A DNA stretch of 64,000 nt from Kribbella antiqua. GTDB taxonomy: Bacteria > Actinomycetota > Actinomycetes > Propionibacteriales > Kribbellaceae. Numbering within the stretch: position 1 is the first letter of the stretch; the number at the start of each line of letters is the position of its first letter. Position numbers and translations under genes: made by a program. Below are positions 25,358-32,705 of the stretch, in pieces. The notes beneath the pieces were generated by a model. It saw only the letters and a program-made list of their open reading frames with translations. It did not search any database and was not told the origin of the DNA. Where the stretch lies: assembly GCF_004345665.1 (NCBI RefSeq), contig NZ_SLWR01000006.1:1-64000 (forward strand), given 5' to 3'.

Positions 25358-26265
25358 ACGCCGTCGACGAACTGCGCGGTGAGTTGGCGGTCGCCGCGGC
25401 GGCGGCCGCTGCTCGGGGCGGGGACTTGGAACGGGCCGCGGAGTTGCTCGCGGAGACTGGCGGCGTTGCCGGGTGGGACTTGCTGGCTCGGGTCGAGGCG
25501 CAGCTGGGGCGGTGGGAGGAGGCGGACGCGTGCTGGGCGCGAGTACAGGAGCTCGAGCCGGATCATGTGGGCGCGGCCCGTGGGCGGAAGGTGGTCGCGG
25601 GGATCGTGGCCGGGCGCCGGAGGGCGCGGCCGCTCGCTCAGCCGCCCTTGCTGGCTGCGGCGGCGCTGGTGGTGACTGGCGCGGTCGTCGCCGGCGCGGT
25701 GGTTGGCGTTGCCGCGGTCGTCGATGACCGTGTGGTCGCGGCGTCCCCGTCGGTGTCTCCCTCAGCTGATCCTCGTCTGGCGGAGCAGAAGCGGCGCGCC
25801 GATGAACTGCAGCGGCAGCTGGACGAGCAGGCCGCCGCTCGCCGTGCCGCGGCCGCTCGGCTCAACCAGCAACTGGACGCCTTGACCGCGTCAGTCCGCG
25901 TCCCTGGCGTGATCGTCAGCCGTCAGGGCGGCTCGGTCCGGGTCTTGTTCCAGCGCGGGCTCTTCAGCCGCGGTACCTCACTCACACCTGACGGCTTGGA
26001 GTCCTTGGCCAGCGTGAGTACGACGCTCCCACGCAGCGGCGCGACGATCACGATCGTCGGACACTCGGTCCCGACGAACGGATCGGAGCGCGGAGGCTCG
26101 GGTACGGCGTTGGCCCGGGCGCGAGTCGCGGCTCAGGAGTTGTCGGAGGTGACCGGACTGCCGCTGACCAGCTTCACGCTGACGACGGCCGATCAGTCCG
26201 CCGGCCCGTTCCGGGAGCCCGCCCGCAACCGCACGATCAGTCTGGTGCTCACCCCGGTCGGCTGA
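25354..26265 (+). CDS. TPR-TM-coiled coil-OmpA-like protein
   Basis: 303 residues from the GTG at 25354, overlapping the Hsp70 stop (GTGA). Residues about 1-90 are a TPR-like helical region (LERAAELLAETGG, LGRWEEADACWARV). A membrane helix lies at about 100-125 and a coiled coil at about 142-175 (EQKRRADELQRQLDEQAA). The C-terminal part is OmpA/MotB-like: FSRGTSLTPDGLESLASV, ITIVGHSV, LARARVAAQEL and a final NRTISLVL. The predicted topology puts the TPR inside and the peptidoglycan-binding fold outside, linking the chaperone operon to the wall. Confidence 0.8.
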   Translation: MNAVDELRGELAVAAAAAAARGGDLERAAELLAETGGVAGWDLLARVEAQLGRWEEADACWARVQELEPDHVGAARGRKVVAGIVAGRRRARPLAQPPLLAAAALVVTGAVVAGAVVGVAAVVDDRVVAASPSVSPSADPRLAEQKRRADELQRQLDEQAAARRAAAARLNQQLDALTASVRVPGVIVSRQGGSVRVLFQRGLFSRGTSLTPDGLESLASVSTTLPRSGATITIVGHSVPTNGSERGGSGTALARARVAAQELSEVTGLPLTSFTLTTADQSAGPFREPARNRTISLVLTPVG

Positions 26266-26313
26266 GGTACTCTGACTACGCAGAGTGTCGCCCCGAGCCC
26301 GAGGAGTCACCTT

Positions 26314-27508
26314 ATGCGTTTGATCAGGCTTCTCGTGGTGCTCGGTCTGATCGTGACGACGCTGGTCGGTACGGCCGCGGCCGCCGTACCGAAGGATCCG
26401 GTGGGGGAGGTGCGGGCCCGGCTGGAGACTGTTCCCGGGCTGCGGGTGGAGAGCGGGAAGCTGCTCAACGGGAAGCCGTTCTTCGTGCTGTGGTTCCGGC
26501 AGCCGTCGGAGCCGAGCCGACGCGACTGATCGACGGGAATCAGTTGAACGTCGAGCAGCGGTTCTTCGGCAAGTCGACGCCGGCGAGCAAGAACTGGACG
26601 AAGCTCGACCTCTGGCAGGCGGCGACCGATCACCACCGGATCGTGCAGGCCTTCAAGGCCCTGTACGGCGGCAAGTGGGTCTCGACCGGTGCGAGCAAGG
26701 GCGGCATGACATCGGTCTACCACCGGCGGTTCTACCCGGCGGACGTGGACGCGACCGTGGCCTATGTCGCGCCCGACGATGTGGTGAACGATCAGGACTC
26801 GTACGTCGCTTTCATCCAGCACGCAGGAACCGATGCCCAATGCAACGAAGCGCTGCGGGTGCTGCAGCGGCACGCGTTGTATCGCCGGTCCGCGCTGCTC
26901 GGGATGCTTCCAAGCAGGGCCTGAAATTCGACCAGGACTACGGATCGGCCGATCGTGCTTTCGAGGCCGCCGTACTGGACACTCCGTTCGCGTTCTGGCA
27001 GTACCACTCCCAGGCGAGCTGTTTCCTGATCCCGGGCCGCGACGCCACCGACCAGCAGTTGTTCAGCTTCATCGACCAGATCGCCGACTAGTCGTCGTAC
27101 TCGGACTCGGGGATCGCGCCATACCTGGCGTACTACTACCAGGCGAGCGCGCAGCTCAACTGGCCGGACGTCGCCACCGGCGCCACCTGGCTCAGGGGTT
27201 TGCTGCACTATCCGGAAGCCGGTGCTGCCCCTGCGGCGGTCCCGGACGCCATCGAGCCCAAGCACGACGACGCGGCTATGAAGGACATCGACCAGTGGGT
27301 GAAGACGTCTGCCACCCGGATGCTGTTCGTGTACGGCGAGAACGATCCTTGGAGCGCCGAGAAGTTCGCGCCGGGCCCTGGCACCCGGGACTCGCACTGG
27401 TACACCGTGCCGGCCGGCAACCACAACGCCGCCATAGCCGGACTACCTGCACCCCAGCGCACCGAGGCCACCACGCTGCTGCGGGCCTGGATGGGAGTTA
27501 GCGAATAG
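26314..27508 (+). pseudogene. Broken S28-type tripeptidyl aminopeptidase gene
   Basis: The ATG at 26314 follows GAGGAG and encodes a signal peptide (LLVVLGLIVTTLVGTAAAA). The frame ends at 26529 after FRQPSEPSRRD. Homology-like sequence resumes in another frame (EPTRLIDGNQLNVEQRFFG, then the nucleophile motif STGASKGGMTS) until about 26924. It shifts again for LKFDQDYGSADRAFE and meets an in-frame TAG at 27089-27091, with the same frame continuing to 27508 (MLFVYGENDPW). Two frameshifts, a probable out-of-frame deletion of some 40-50 codons near 26510, and a nonsense codon make it non-functional. Confidence 0.85.
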
Positions 27509-28037
27509 TCAACCGTTCCGCGACGGCCTTTCGTGCCTGGTGGATTCGGGCTTTGACCGTGCCCAGCGGGACATCCAGTTCGTCGGCGATTTCGGCGTAC
27601 GACAACGCGCCGAGGTCGCGGAGGACGAGGGGCTGGACCAACTGGGGGTGGCTGGACTCCAGCGACTCGAGAGCTTCGAGGAGGTCGAGCCGGGAGCCGG
27701 CGATCACCGACGTCGTCCGCGGGTCGGCCGCTTCGGGGAGGACCTCGGCGGACTGCTCGACCGCGCGGCGCTTCAGCGACCGGTAGGTCTGGCGCGCCTG
27801 GTTGGTGGCGACGACGGTGAGCCAGCCGGCGAACGAGCCGGTGCCCTTGAAGGTGTGGATCTTGTGCGCCACCTGGAGCAGGGTGTCCTGGGTCGCCTCC
27901 TCGGCGTCCTCGTGGAACGGCAGGAACTTGGCAACCCGGCGCTCGACCTGCGGGCGGATCGCCCGCAGCAGGTCGGGGATCACGGCCTGATCCCCGGATG
28001 CCGCGCGGGCAGCCAGTTCTTCCAGCTCCTCGTTCAT
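27498..28037 (-). CDS. ECF-type RNA polymerase sigma factor
   Basis: 179 residues from the ATG at 28037. Sigma-2 includes DAEEATQDTLLQVAHKIHTF and GSFAGWLTVVATNQARQTYR; sigma-4 includes LRDLGALSYAEIADELDVPL and GTVKARIHQARKAVAERL. No anti-sigma gene is adjacent. Instead a membrane Ser/Thr kinase gene is divergent 55 bp away, which hints at control by phosphorylation. The 3' end overlaps the peptidase relic by 11 bases. Confidence 0.93.
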   Translation of the reverse strand: MNEELEELAARAASGDQAVIPDLLRAIRPQVERRVAKFLPFHEDAEEATQDTLLQVAHKIHTFKGTGSFAGWLTVVATNQARQTYRSLKRRAVEQSAEVLPEAADPRTTSVIAGSRLDLLEALESLESSHPQLVQPLVLRDLGALSYAEIADELDVPLGTVKARIHQARKAVAERLTIR

Positions 28038-28092
28038 GCTCCCCCAGAGTGGTGTTCGCCTGACACTTGGCCCGTGGTCGACAATAGCCGGG

Positions 28093-29109
28093 ATGGAAGC
28101 CATCGGACGGTACCGGTTGCGGGACAAGATCGGCGCGGGTGCGTTCGCGACCGTGTGGCGCGGGTACGACGACGACCTCGACGTGGACGTGGCCGTCAAG
28201 GTGCTCGCCGAAAACTGGGCGTCGCGCGCGGACGTGCGGGAGCGATTCCTTGCCGAGGCGCGCCTGATGCGCCAGATCGCGAGCGATCGCGTGGTCCGGG
28301 TGTTCGACCTCGGCAAGCTCACCGACGGACGCCCGTACTTCGTGATGGACTACGTCGGCGGTGGCACGCTGGCCGACGTACTCCGGGATGGACCGCCGGA
28401 CCCGGCCGACGCGTTGTGGTGGGGTGCGGACCTGGCTCGCGCGGTCGCGGCGCTGCACCACGAGGGTGTCGTACACCGGGATGTCACGCCTGCGAATCTC
28501 CTCCTCCGCGCTCAAGGCGACGGGGCCGGCGGTGGGACGCACCGGGTTGTGCTGGCCGATCTCGGGCTGGCGAAGCGTGCCGCAGAGGCGTCCGGGCTGA
28601 CCCAGGCGGTCGGCACGCCGTCGTACATGGCGCCGGAGCAGGGGCGAGGCGACGGCGGGTTCGACGAGCGGGCGGACATCTACGCGGTCGGTGCGGTGAC
28701 CTACGCCTTGCTCACCGGCCATCCGCCGTACTCCGCCGGGTCGATCGGCGACGTACTCAACCGCGACCCCGAGGAGCCGCCGCCGAGCCTGCGGCCGGTC
28801 CTGCACGACGCGGTCGGCGAGCTCGACGACCTCTTGGCTCGCGCGCTGGCGTATCGGGTAGACGACCGCTGGGAGCGCGCTGACACGCTGGCCGATCGGC
28901 TGGAGGCGGAGGCGTACCGGCTGGAGCAGGAGGCGCCGCTGCGCGCTCTCCAGCGGACCAGCCTCACCGACGACGAATTGACGACTACGGTGGCGACTGC
29001 GCATCCGCTACGGCGTCGTCGGCGGCATGGGTGGGCGTGGTTCATGCTGTCGCTGCCGCTGGTGTTCGTGGCGGCCGGGGTCGGCGGCTGGTTCCTGTTC
29101 GGACGGTGA
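28093..29109 (+). CDS. Membrane-anchored Ser/Thr protein kinase
   Basis: 338 residues from the ATG at 28093 (MEAIGRYRLRDKIGAGAFAT). It has Lys36 in VAVKVLAE, catalytic VVHRDVTPANLLL (Asp130), LADLGLAKR (DLG in place of DFG), and APE in MAPEQGRG. A basic juxtamembrane segment (PLRRRRRHG) and one C-terminal helix (about 315-336) end the protein; almost no extracytoplasmic domain follows. No Shine-Dalgarno is seen; GACAAT seven bases upstream suggests a leaderless transcript. It is divergent from the ECF sigma gene and may phosphorylate it. Confidence 0.93.
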   Translation: MEAIGRYRLRDKIGAGAFATVWRGYDDDLDVDVAVKVLAENWASRADVRERFLAEARLMRQIASDRVVRVFDLGKLTDGRPYFVMDYVGGGTLADVLRDGPPDPADALWWGADLARAVAALHHEGVVHRDVTPANLLLRAQGDGAGGGTHRVVLADLGLAKRAAEASGLTQAVGTPSYMAPEQGRGDGGFDERADIYAVGAVTYALLTGHPPYSAGSIGDVLNRDPEEPPPSLRPVLHDAVGELDDLLARALAYRVDDRWERADTLADRLEAEAYRLEQEAPLRALQRTSLTDDELTTTVATAHPLRRRRRHGWAWFMLSLPLVFVAAGVGGWFLFGR

Positions 29110-29154
29110 GACGAGGGGTTCTTGCGGCCAGGTTTGGCTGCTTAGAGTAGTTGT

Positions 29155-29769
29155 ATGGCTACTCACCGCAGTGTTGTGGCTCTGGGCTTGCTCCCTCTGC
29201 TGGTGGCGACCACCGCCTCCGCGGCGCCACCGACGGCCAGCTATGCGTGTCGCGCCGCCACCAAGTTTGGGCGGCACGAGCTGTCGCTGCGACAGGTTGT
29301 CGACGCGAAGGCACCGGCGATCGTGCCGCCGAACACCCGCTTCTCGATCACGGTCGACCTGAAGCCGGGGTCGCTGCCGGGGGAGGTCAAAGGCTTCAAG
29401 CTGAAGGAGGTCCGGGATCTCGCGCTTCGCGTGCCGGTGCCAGCCAATTCGGCGTACATCACGGCGACCCTGTCCGGCGGCTCCGGCCTCAATTCCACGC
29501 CTTCGGCCAGCCTGGAAAACGGCGTTGTCGTCGTCAGGGTCGCTGGGCCGATCGCCGGCGGTGCGAGCTACCAGCTCCACACCCTGTCGGTCCGCCTCAC
29601 ATCCGGCCGCCGCGGCACCACCATCGAAACCAAACTCAAAGGCACCTCGTACGACGATCCCGGCCTGACCCTCCAAGCCAAAATCAAATGGAAATTCCTC
29701 ACCACCACCGCCCCCATCTCCTGCTACCCCAACCCCAACCCCGCCCTCACCCAAACCCTCATCCGCTAG
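29155..29769 (+). CDS. Secreted protein of unknown function
   Basis: 204 residues. A signal peptide (MATHRSVVALGLLPLLVATT, cleavage near ASA-AP) precedes a beta-rich mature domain with two Cys, one near each end (YACRAAT and ISCYPNP), probably disulfide-linked. Actinomycetes encode many secreted proteins of similar size and layout, but no function can be assigned. TAGAGT six bases before the ATG and no ribosome site suggest leaderless expression. Confidence 0.7.
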   Translation: MATHRSVVALGLLPLLVATTASAAPPTASYACRAATKFGRHELSLRQVVDAKAPAIVPPNTRFSITVDLKPGSLPGEVKGFKLKEVRDLALRVPVPANSAYITATLSGGSGLNSTPSASLENGVVVVRVAGPIAGGASYQLHTLSVRLTSGRRGTTIETKLKGTSYDDPGLTLQAKIKWKFLTTTAPISCYPNPNPALTQTLIR

Positions 29770-29796
29770 CCAATGGGCTGCTAGTCCGGGCGCGGG

Positions 29797-29932
29797 TGTC
29801 GGCTGGGCCCGATAGCGGGTTATGTGATGGCTGGCGGTTTACTTGCCGCTATCGATCAAACAACCCGCCATCGAGCCGGCGCATCAGCCCTGGTGCCCGG
29901 GATGTGGCCGGATTCGTCCGGATGCCGGGATC
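29797..29932 (+). repeat. Long direct repeat, copy A
   Basis: About 136 bp, nearly identical to 30442-30578. It contains GATAGCGGGTT (29811-29821), an internal CCGCTATCG and an imperfect return arm AACCCGCCATC, so each copy can fold into a large hairpin. One base of the return arm differs from copy B. Confidence 0.85.
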
Positions 29933-30100
29933 GGCCGGGCATGGCACAAGAAGCCGGGGCTCGACACAGGTTATTTCCTGTGCTCGCCCCCAGTACTTGT
30001 GTCAGCCCACCAGCACCTGTCCCACCCCACCCCCAGGCGACCCCACCCCGACCCCGCCAGCACACACACCACCGCAGCTAAAACCGTCCACCCCGGCCCC

Positions 30101-30210
30101 GGGGAGCTGCGGTGCAGTCGCGGGCGGCCTCGGCGAGCTGTGGTGCAACCGCGCGGTTTCGGGGAGTTGAGGTGTGGTCGGGGGTGCGGGTTCGGGGGAG
30201 TTGAGGTGGT
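30101..30210 (+). repeat. Four degenerate tandem repeats, about 30-34 bp each
   Basis: Units begin GGGGAGYTGMGGTG or similar at about 30101, 30131, 30161 and 30195. Unit sequence drifts but the core GAG(C/T)TG(C/T/A)GGTG is kept. No coding pattern is obvious. Confidence 0.55.
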
Positions 30211-30254
30211 GTCGAGGGCGCGGCTCCGGGCTGCGTGATGGTGCTAGTCCGGCC

Positions 30255-30319
30255 GGTGGGTGTCAAGGGCGCCTCCTTCGTCGGCGTCGCTGCGCGATCT
30301 TCGACCCTTGATACCCACC
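30255..30319. repeat. 15-bp inverted repeat with 35-nt loop
   Basis: GGTGGGTGTCAAGGG (30255-30269) pairs with CCCTTGATACCCACC (30305-30319) at 14 of 15 positions. Similarity extends outward through TCCGG/CCGGA, giving about 20 of 24 pairs. It could be a structured RNA or a miniature element. Confidence 0.65.
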
Positions 30320-30441
30320 ACCCGGACCAGGGAAGGACGCAGCTATCCCGGAGCTGCTCACCCGAGTGGTCGCGTGCCGGGGTGGATCCGGGTGGTGCGG
30401 CCGTGAGCGTGCGGACCGGGTCGTGCGGCACCGGAGGTGGC

Positions 30442-30578
30442 TGTCGGGCCGGGCCCGATAGCGGGTTATGTGATGGCTGGCGGCTTACTTGCCGCTATCG
30501 ATCAAACAACCCGCTATCGAGCCGGCGAATCAGCCCTGGTGCCCGGGATGTGGCCGGTTTTGTCCGGATGCCGGGATC
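30442..30578 (+). repeat. Long direct repeat, copy B (intact hairpin)
   Basis: Second copy of the 136-bp unit. GATAGCGGGTT (30457-30467) and AACCCGCTATC (30508-30518) are perfect 11-bp inverted arms. A nested GCGGC-ttactt-GCCGC hairpin lies inside, and a third CCGCTATCG sits at 30492-30500. Confidence 0.85.
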
Positions 30579-30616
30579 CCGGGGCTCGTGCCGAGGACTG
30601 CGGACACCACATCGGG

Positions 30617-30666
30617 ACCTCGGACACCTGGTCAGATGTCCGAGGTCCCCACCAGGTGTCCGAGGT
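30617..30666. repeat. Perfect 16-bp inverted repeat with internal third copy
   Basis: ACCTCGGACACCTGGT (30617-30632) and ACCAGGTGTCCGAGGT (30651-30666) are exact reverse complements. The 18-nt spacer carries another TGTCCGAGGT (30637-30646), allowing two alternative hairpins. It lies 160 bp beyond the stop of the leftward MccF-like gene. Confidence 0.8.
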
Positions 30667-30826
30667 TGCCACCGAACTCCCACGCGCCAGGCGAAACCAC
30701 CCCAACCAGGCCCAACACACAAACCACCCGGAGCTAAACCATCCACCCCGGCCCCGGGCTGCAGCGGAGCCCGCGGACAATCACCTCCGGTCTAAACGTG
30801 AGAAACGGACGCAGCATGTCCCACGC

Positions 30827-31837
30827 TCAGTACGTGACGGTGATGCGGGACGCGGCAGGATCGAGCCGGGCCAGGCCGCCATACGGCAGGATCTGTTGGG
30901 GGTCGGTGTGGCCGATGTCGAGGCCGGTGACGAGCAGGGCGGATGGGTTGTATTCGGCCAGGGCTCGGCGGGCTGCGGCGTATTGGGATTCGACGTACGT
31001 CGCGGATTCGTCGGCGGAGAGGCGCTGGTCGAGGGCCCAGGACTTGGGGCGGCCCCAGAGGATGGCGGAGAAGCGTTCGAGGAGGCCGCGTTCGCCGAAG
31101 TTGCGGAGGATGCGGTAGACGGCGGTGTCGCTCGGCATTTCTTCGCTGGTCTCCAGGAAGAGGATGCCGTCGTACGACGTGATCGGCAGCATCCACCGGT
31201 CGACGGCGAGTTGCCAGTCGAGGATTTCGAGGCAGCCGCCCCACAGGCGGCCGCTCACCGGTTCCGAGCCGTGCCAGCTCCAGCCGGTGCCGGGGAAGAG
31301 ATCGGGCTCGGTTTCCAGTAGCGCCGGGTTGGCCCAGTCGCGATCGTGATCGGTCCAGCCGGTCGCCGGCGTCAGTTCGAAGTCGCCAGGGGCGAACAAC
31401 GCGGCCCGCAGCGACCGCTCGGTGTCCGGATGCATCGCGCCGCCGCGGCCGAACTGCACCATCACGCTGCCGCCGTGGTACGCCGGCAAGCCCAAGGAAT
31501 ACAGGAAGTTGAGCAGGTTCGTGTTGTCGCTGTAGCCGAAGAACGGCTTCGGATCCGCGCGGAACACCGAAGGATCGAGATGCTTCAGCACGGTGAGCTG
31601 GTCGTCCCCGCCGATGCTCGCGATCACGGCACGAATCGACGGATCCGACCACGCCGCGTGCAGATCAGCAGCTCGCTGCTCCGGCGATGCCCCCATCTTC
31701 CGGGTGGTCGGGTACTCGACCGGTTCCAGCCCAAAGGAACGCAGCCGCTGCAGGCCGAGTTCGTACGGAGCCGGAAAGATCTCAGGCAGACCGCTCGACG
31801 GTGAGACGATCGCGACCCGGTCTCCTGGCTGGACCAT
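30827..31837 (-). CDS. S66 LD-carboxypeptidase / MccF-like serine peptidase
   Basis: 336 residues. The nucleophile elbow is FFGYSDNTNL, and the expected Glu and His appear in LFLETSEEMP and GLDIGHTDPQQILP. The insertion pattern and length match the MccF branch, which cleaves acyl-sulfamoyl-adenylates such as processed microcin C, rather than the shorter LdcA murein enzymes. The ATG directly abuts the stop of the upstream ALDH-like gene, placing it as fourth gene of the deoC operon. Substrate remains uncertain. Confidence 0.9.
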   Translation of the reverse strand: MVQPGDRVAIVSPSSGLPEIFPAPYELGLQRLRSFGLEPVEYPTTRKMGASPEQRAADLHAAWSDPSIRAVIASIGGDDQLTVLKHLDPSVFRADPKPFFGYSDNTNLLNFLYSLGLPAYHGGSVMVQFGRGGAMHPDTERSLRAALFAPGDFELTPATGWTDHDRDWANPALLETEPDLFPGTGWSWHGSEPVSGRLWGGCLEILDWQLAVDRWMLPITSYDGILFLETSEEMPSDTAVYRILRNFGERGLLERFSAILWGRPKSWALDQRLSADESATYVESQYAAARRALAEYNPSALLVTGLDIGHTDPQQILPYGGLARLDPAASRITVTY

Positions 31838-32695
31838 TCAGACGCCGATCGGGTGCCAGACGGTCTTGAGTTCCAGGTACTGCGTCAGGCGCGACATCCC
31901 CGGCGACTCCGACCAGTCCTCTGCCGCGGGACGTCGTACCCGCTTGAGATTCTCGGCCGCCAGCGCCTCGAGCTCGCGCGCCTCCTCGGCGTCCGAGATG
32001 CCGCACAGGTCGATCGCGTTCACGTCCAGGTGCGACGCGAGCCACGGCCCGATCTCCGATGCCGATCCGGTCAGCAGGTTCACCACCCCGCCCGGCAGGT
32101 CGGACGTCGCCATCATTTCGCCCAGCGTGACAGCAGGCAACGGACGCTCGTACGACGAGACCGCGACGACGGTGTTGCCGGAGACGATCGCCGGCGCGAT
32201 CACCGAGGTCAGCCCGAGCAGGCTGGAGTCCTGCGGTGCCAGTACCGCCACCACACCAGTTGCCTCGGGCAACGAGAAGTCGAAGTACGGGCCGGCCACC
32301 GGGTTGCTCGAGCCGACCACCTGGGCCAGCTTGTCGGCCCAGCCGGCGTACCAGACCCAGCGGTCGATCGACGCGTCCACCACCGCGCGCGCCTTGGACG
32401 CCGACAATCCCTCGGACGCAGCCACTTCAAGAGTGAACTGCTCGTGCCGGCCCTCCATCACCTCGGCGATGCGGTAGAGCACCTGACCGCGGTTGTACGC
32501 CGTCTTGCCCGACCAGCCGCCGAACGCCTTGCGGGCCGCGACCACCGCGTCCCGGGCGTCCTTCCGCGACGCCTGCGACGCGTTCGCCAGGAACTTGCCC
32601 TTGGCATCGTTCACGACGTACGAGCGGCCGGACTCGCTGCGTGGGAAGGCGCCGCCGATGTAGAGCTTGTAGGTCTTGCGCACCTCGAGCCGCAC
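31838..32695 (-). CDS. ALDH-family pseudoenzyme (N-terminal half only)
   Basis: 285 residues from the GTG at 32695, chosen because AAGGA lies seven bases upstream. The sequence follows the ALDH NAD-binding half (YKLYIGGAFPRSESGRSY, VVAVLAPQDSSLLGLTSVIA, SDLPGGVVNLLTGSASEIG). It ends before the region holding the catalytic Cys; the ELGGK and GxxCxA motifs are absent. It is not obviously decayed: the frame is clean and coupled to neighbours. It probably assists or regulates the full-length ALDH encoded just upstream (10-bp gap). Confidence 0.8.
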   Translation of the reverse strand: MRLEVRKTYKLYIGGAFPRSESGRSYVVNDAKGKFLANASQASRKDARDAVVAARKAFGGWSGKTAYNRGQVLYRIAEVMEGRHEQFTLEVAASEGLSASKARAVVDASIDRWVWYAGWADKLAQVVGSSNPVAGPYFDFSLPEATGVVAVLAPQDSSLLGLTSVIAPAIVSGNTVVAVSSYERPLPAVTLGEMMATSDLPGGVVNLLTGSASEIGPWLASHLDVNAIDLCGISDAEEARELEALAAENLKRVRRPAAEDWSESPGMSRLTQYLELKTVWHPIGV

Positions 32696-32705
32696 ATTGT
32701 TGTCC

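Larger units (their letters stand above)
29770..30826. other. Gene-free 1-kb region rich in repeats
   Basis: No convincing gene on either strand. The stretch contains a 136-bp unit present twice, four degenerate tandem repeats, a 15-bp inverted repeat with a 35-nt loop and a perfect 16-bp inverted repeat (each listed). Two further similar pieces, GCTAGTCCGG(G/C)CG..GGTGTC, occur at about 29779 and 30243. It could hold structured RNA, a decayed repeat-type mobile element, or both. Confidence 0.6.

Noticed and set aside
29770..30826. CRISPR array
   Set aside because: Repeats are few, unequal in length and not separated by uniform spacers; no cas gene is nearby.
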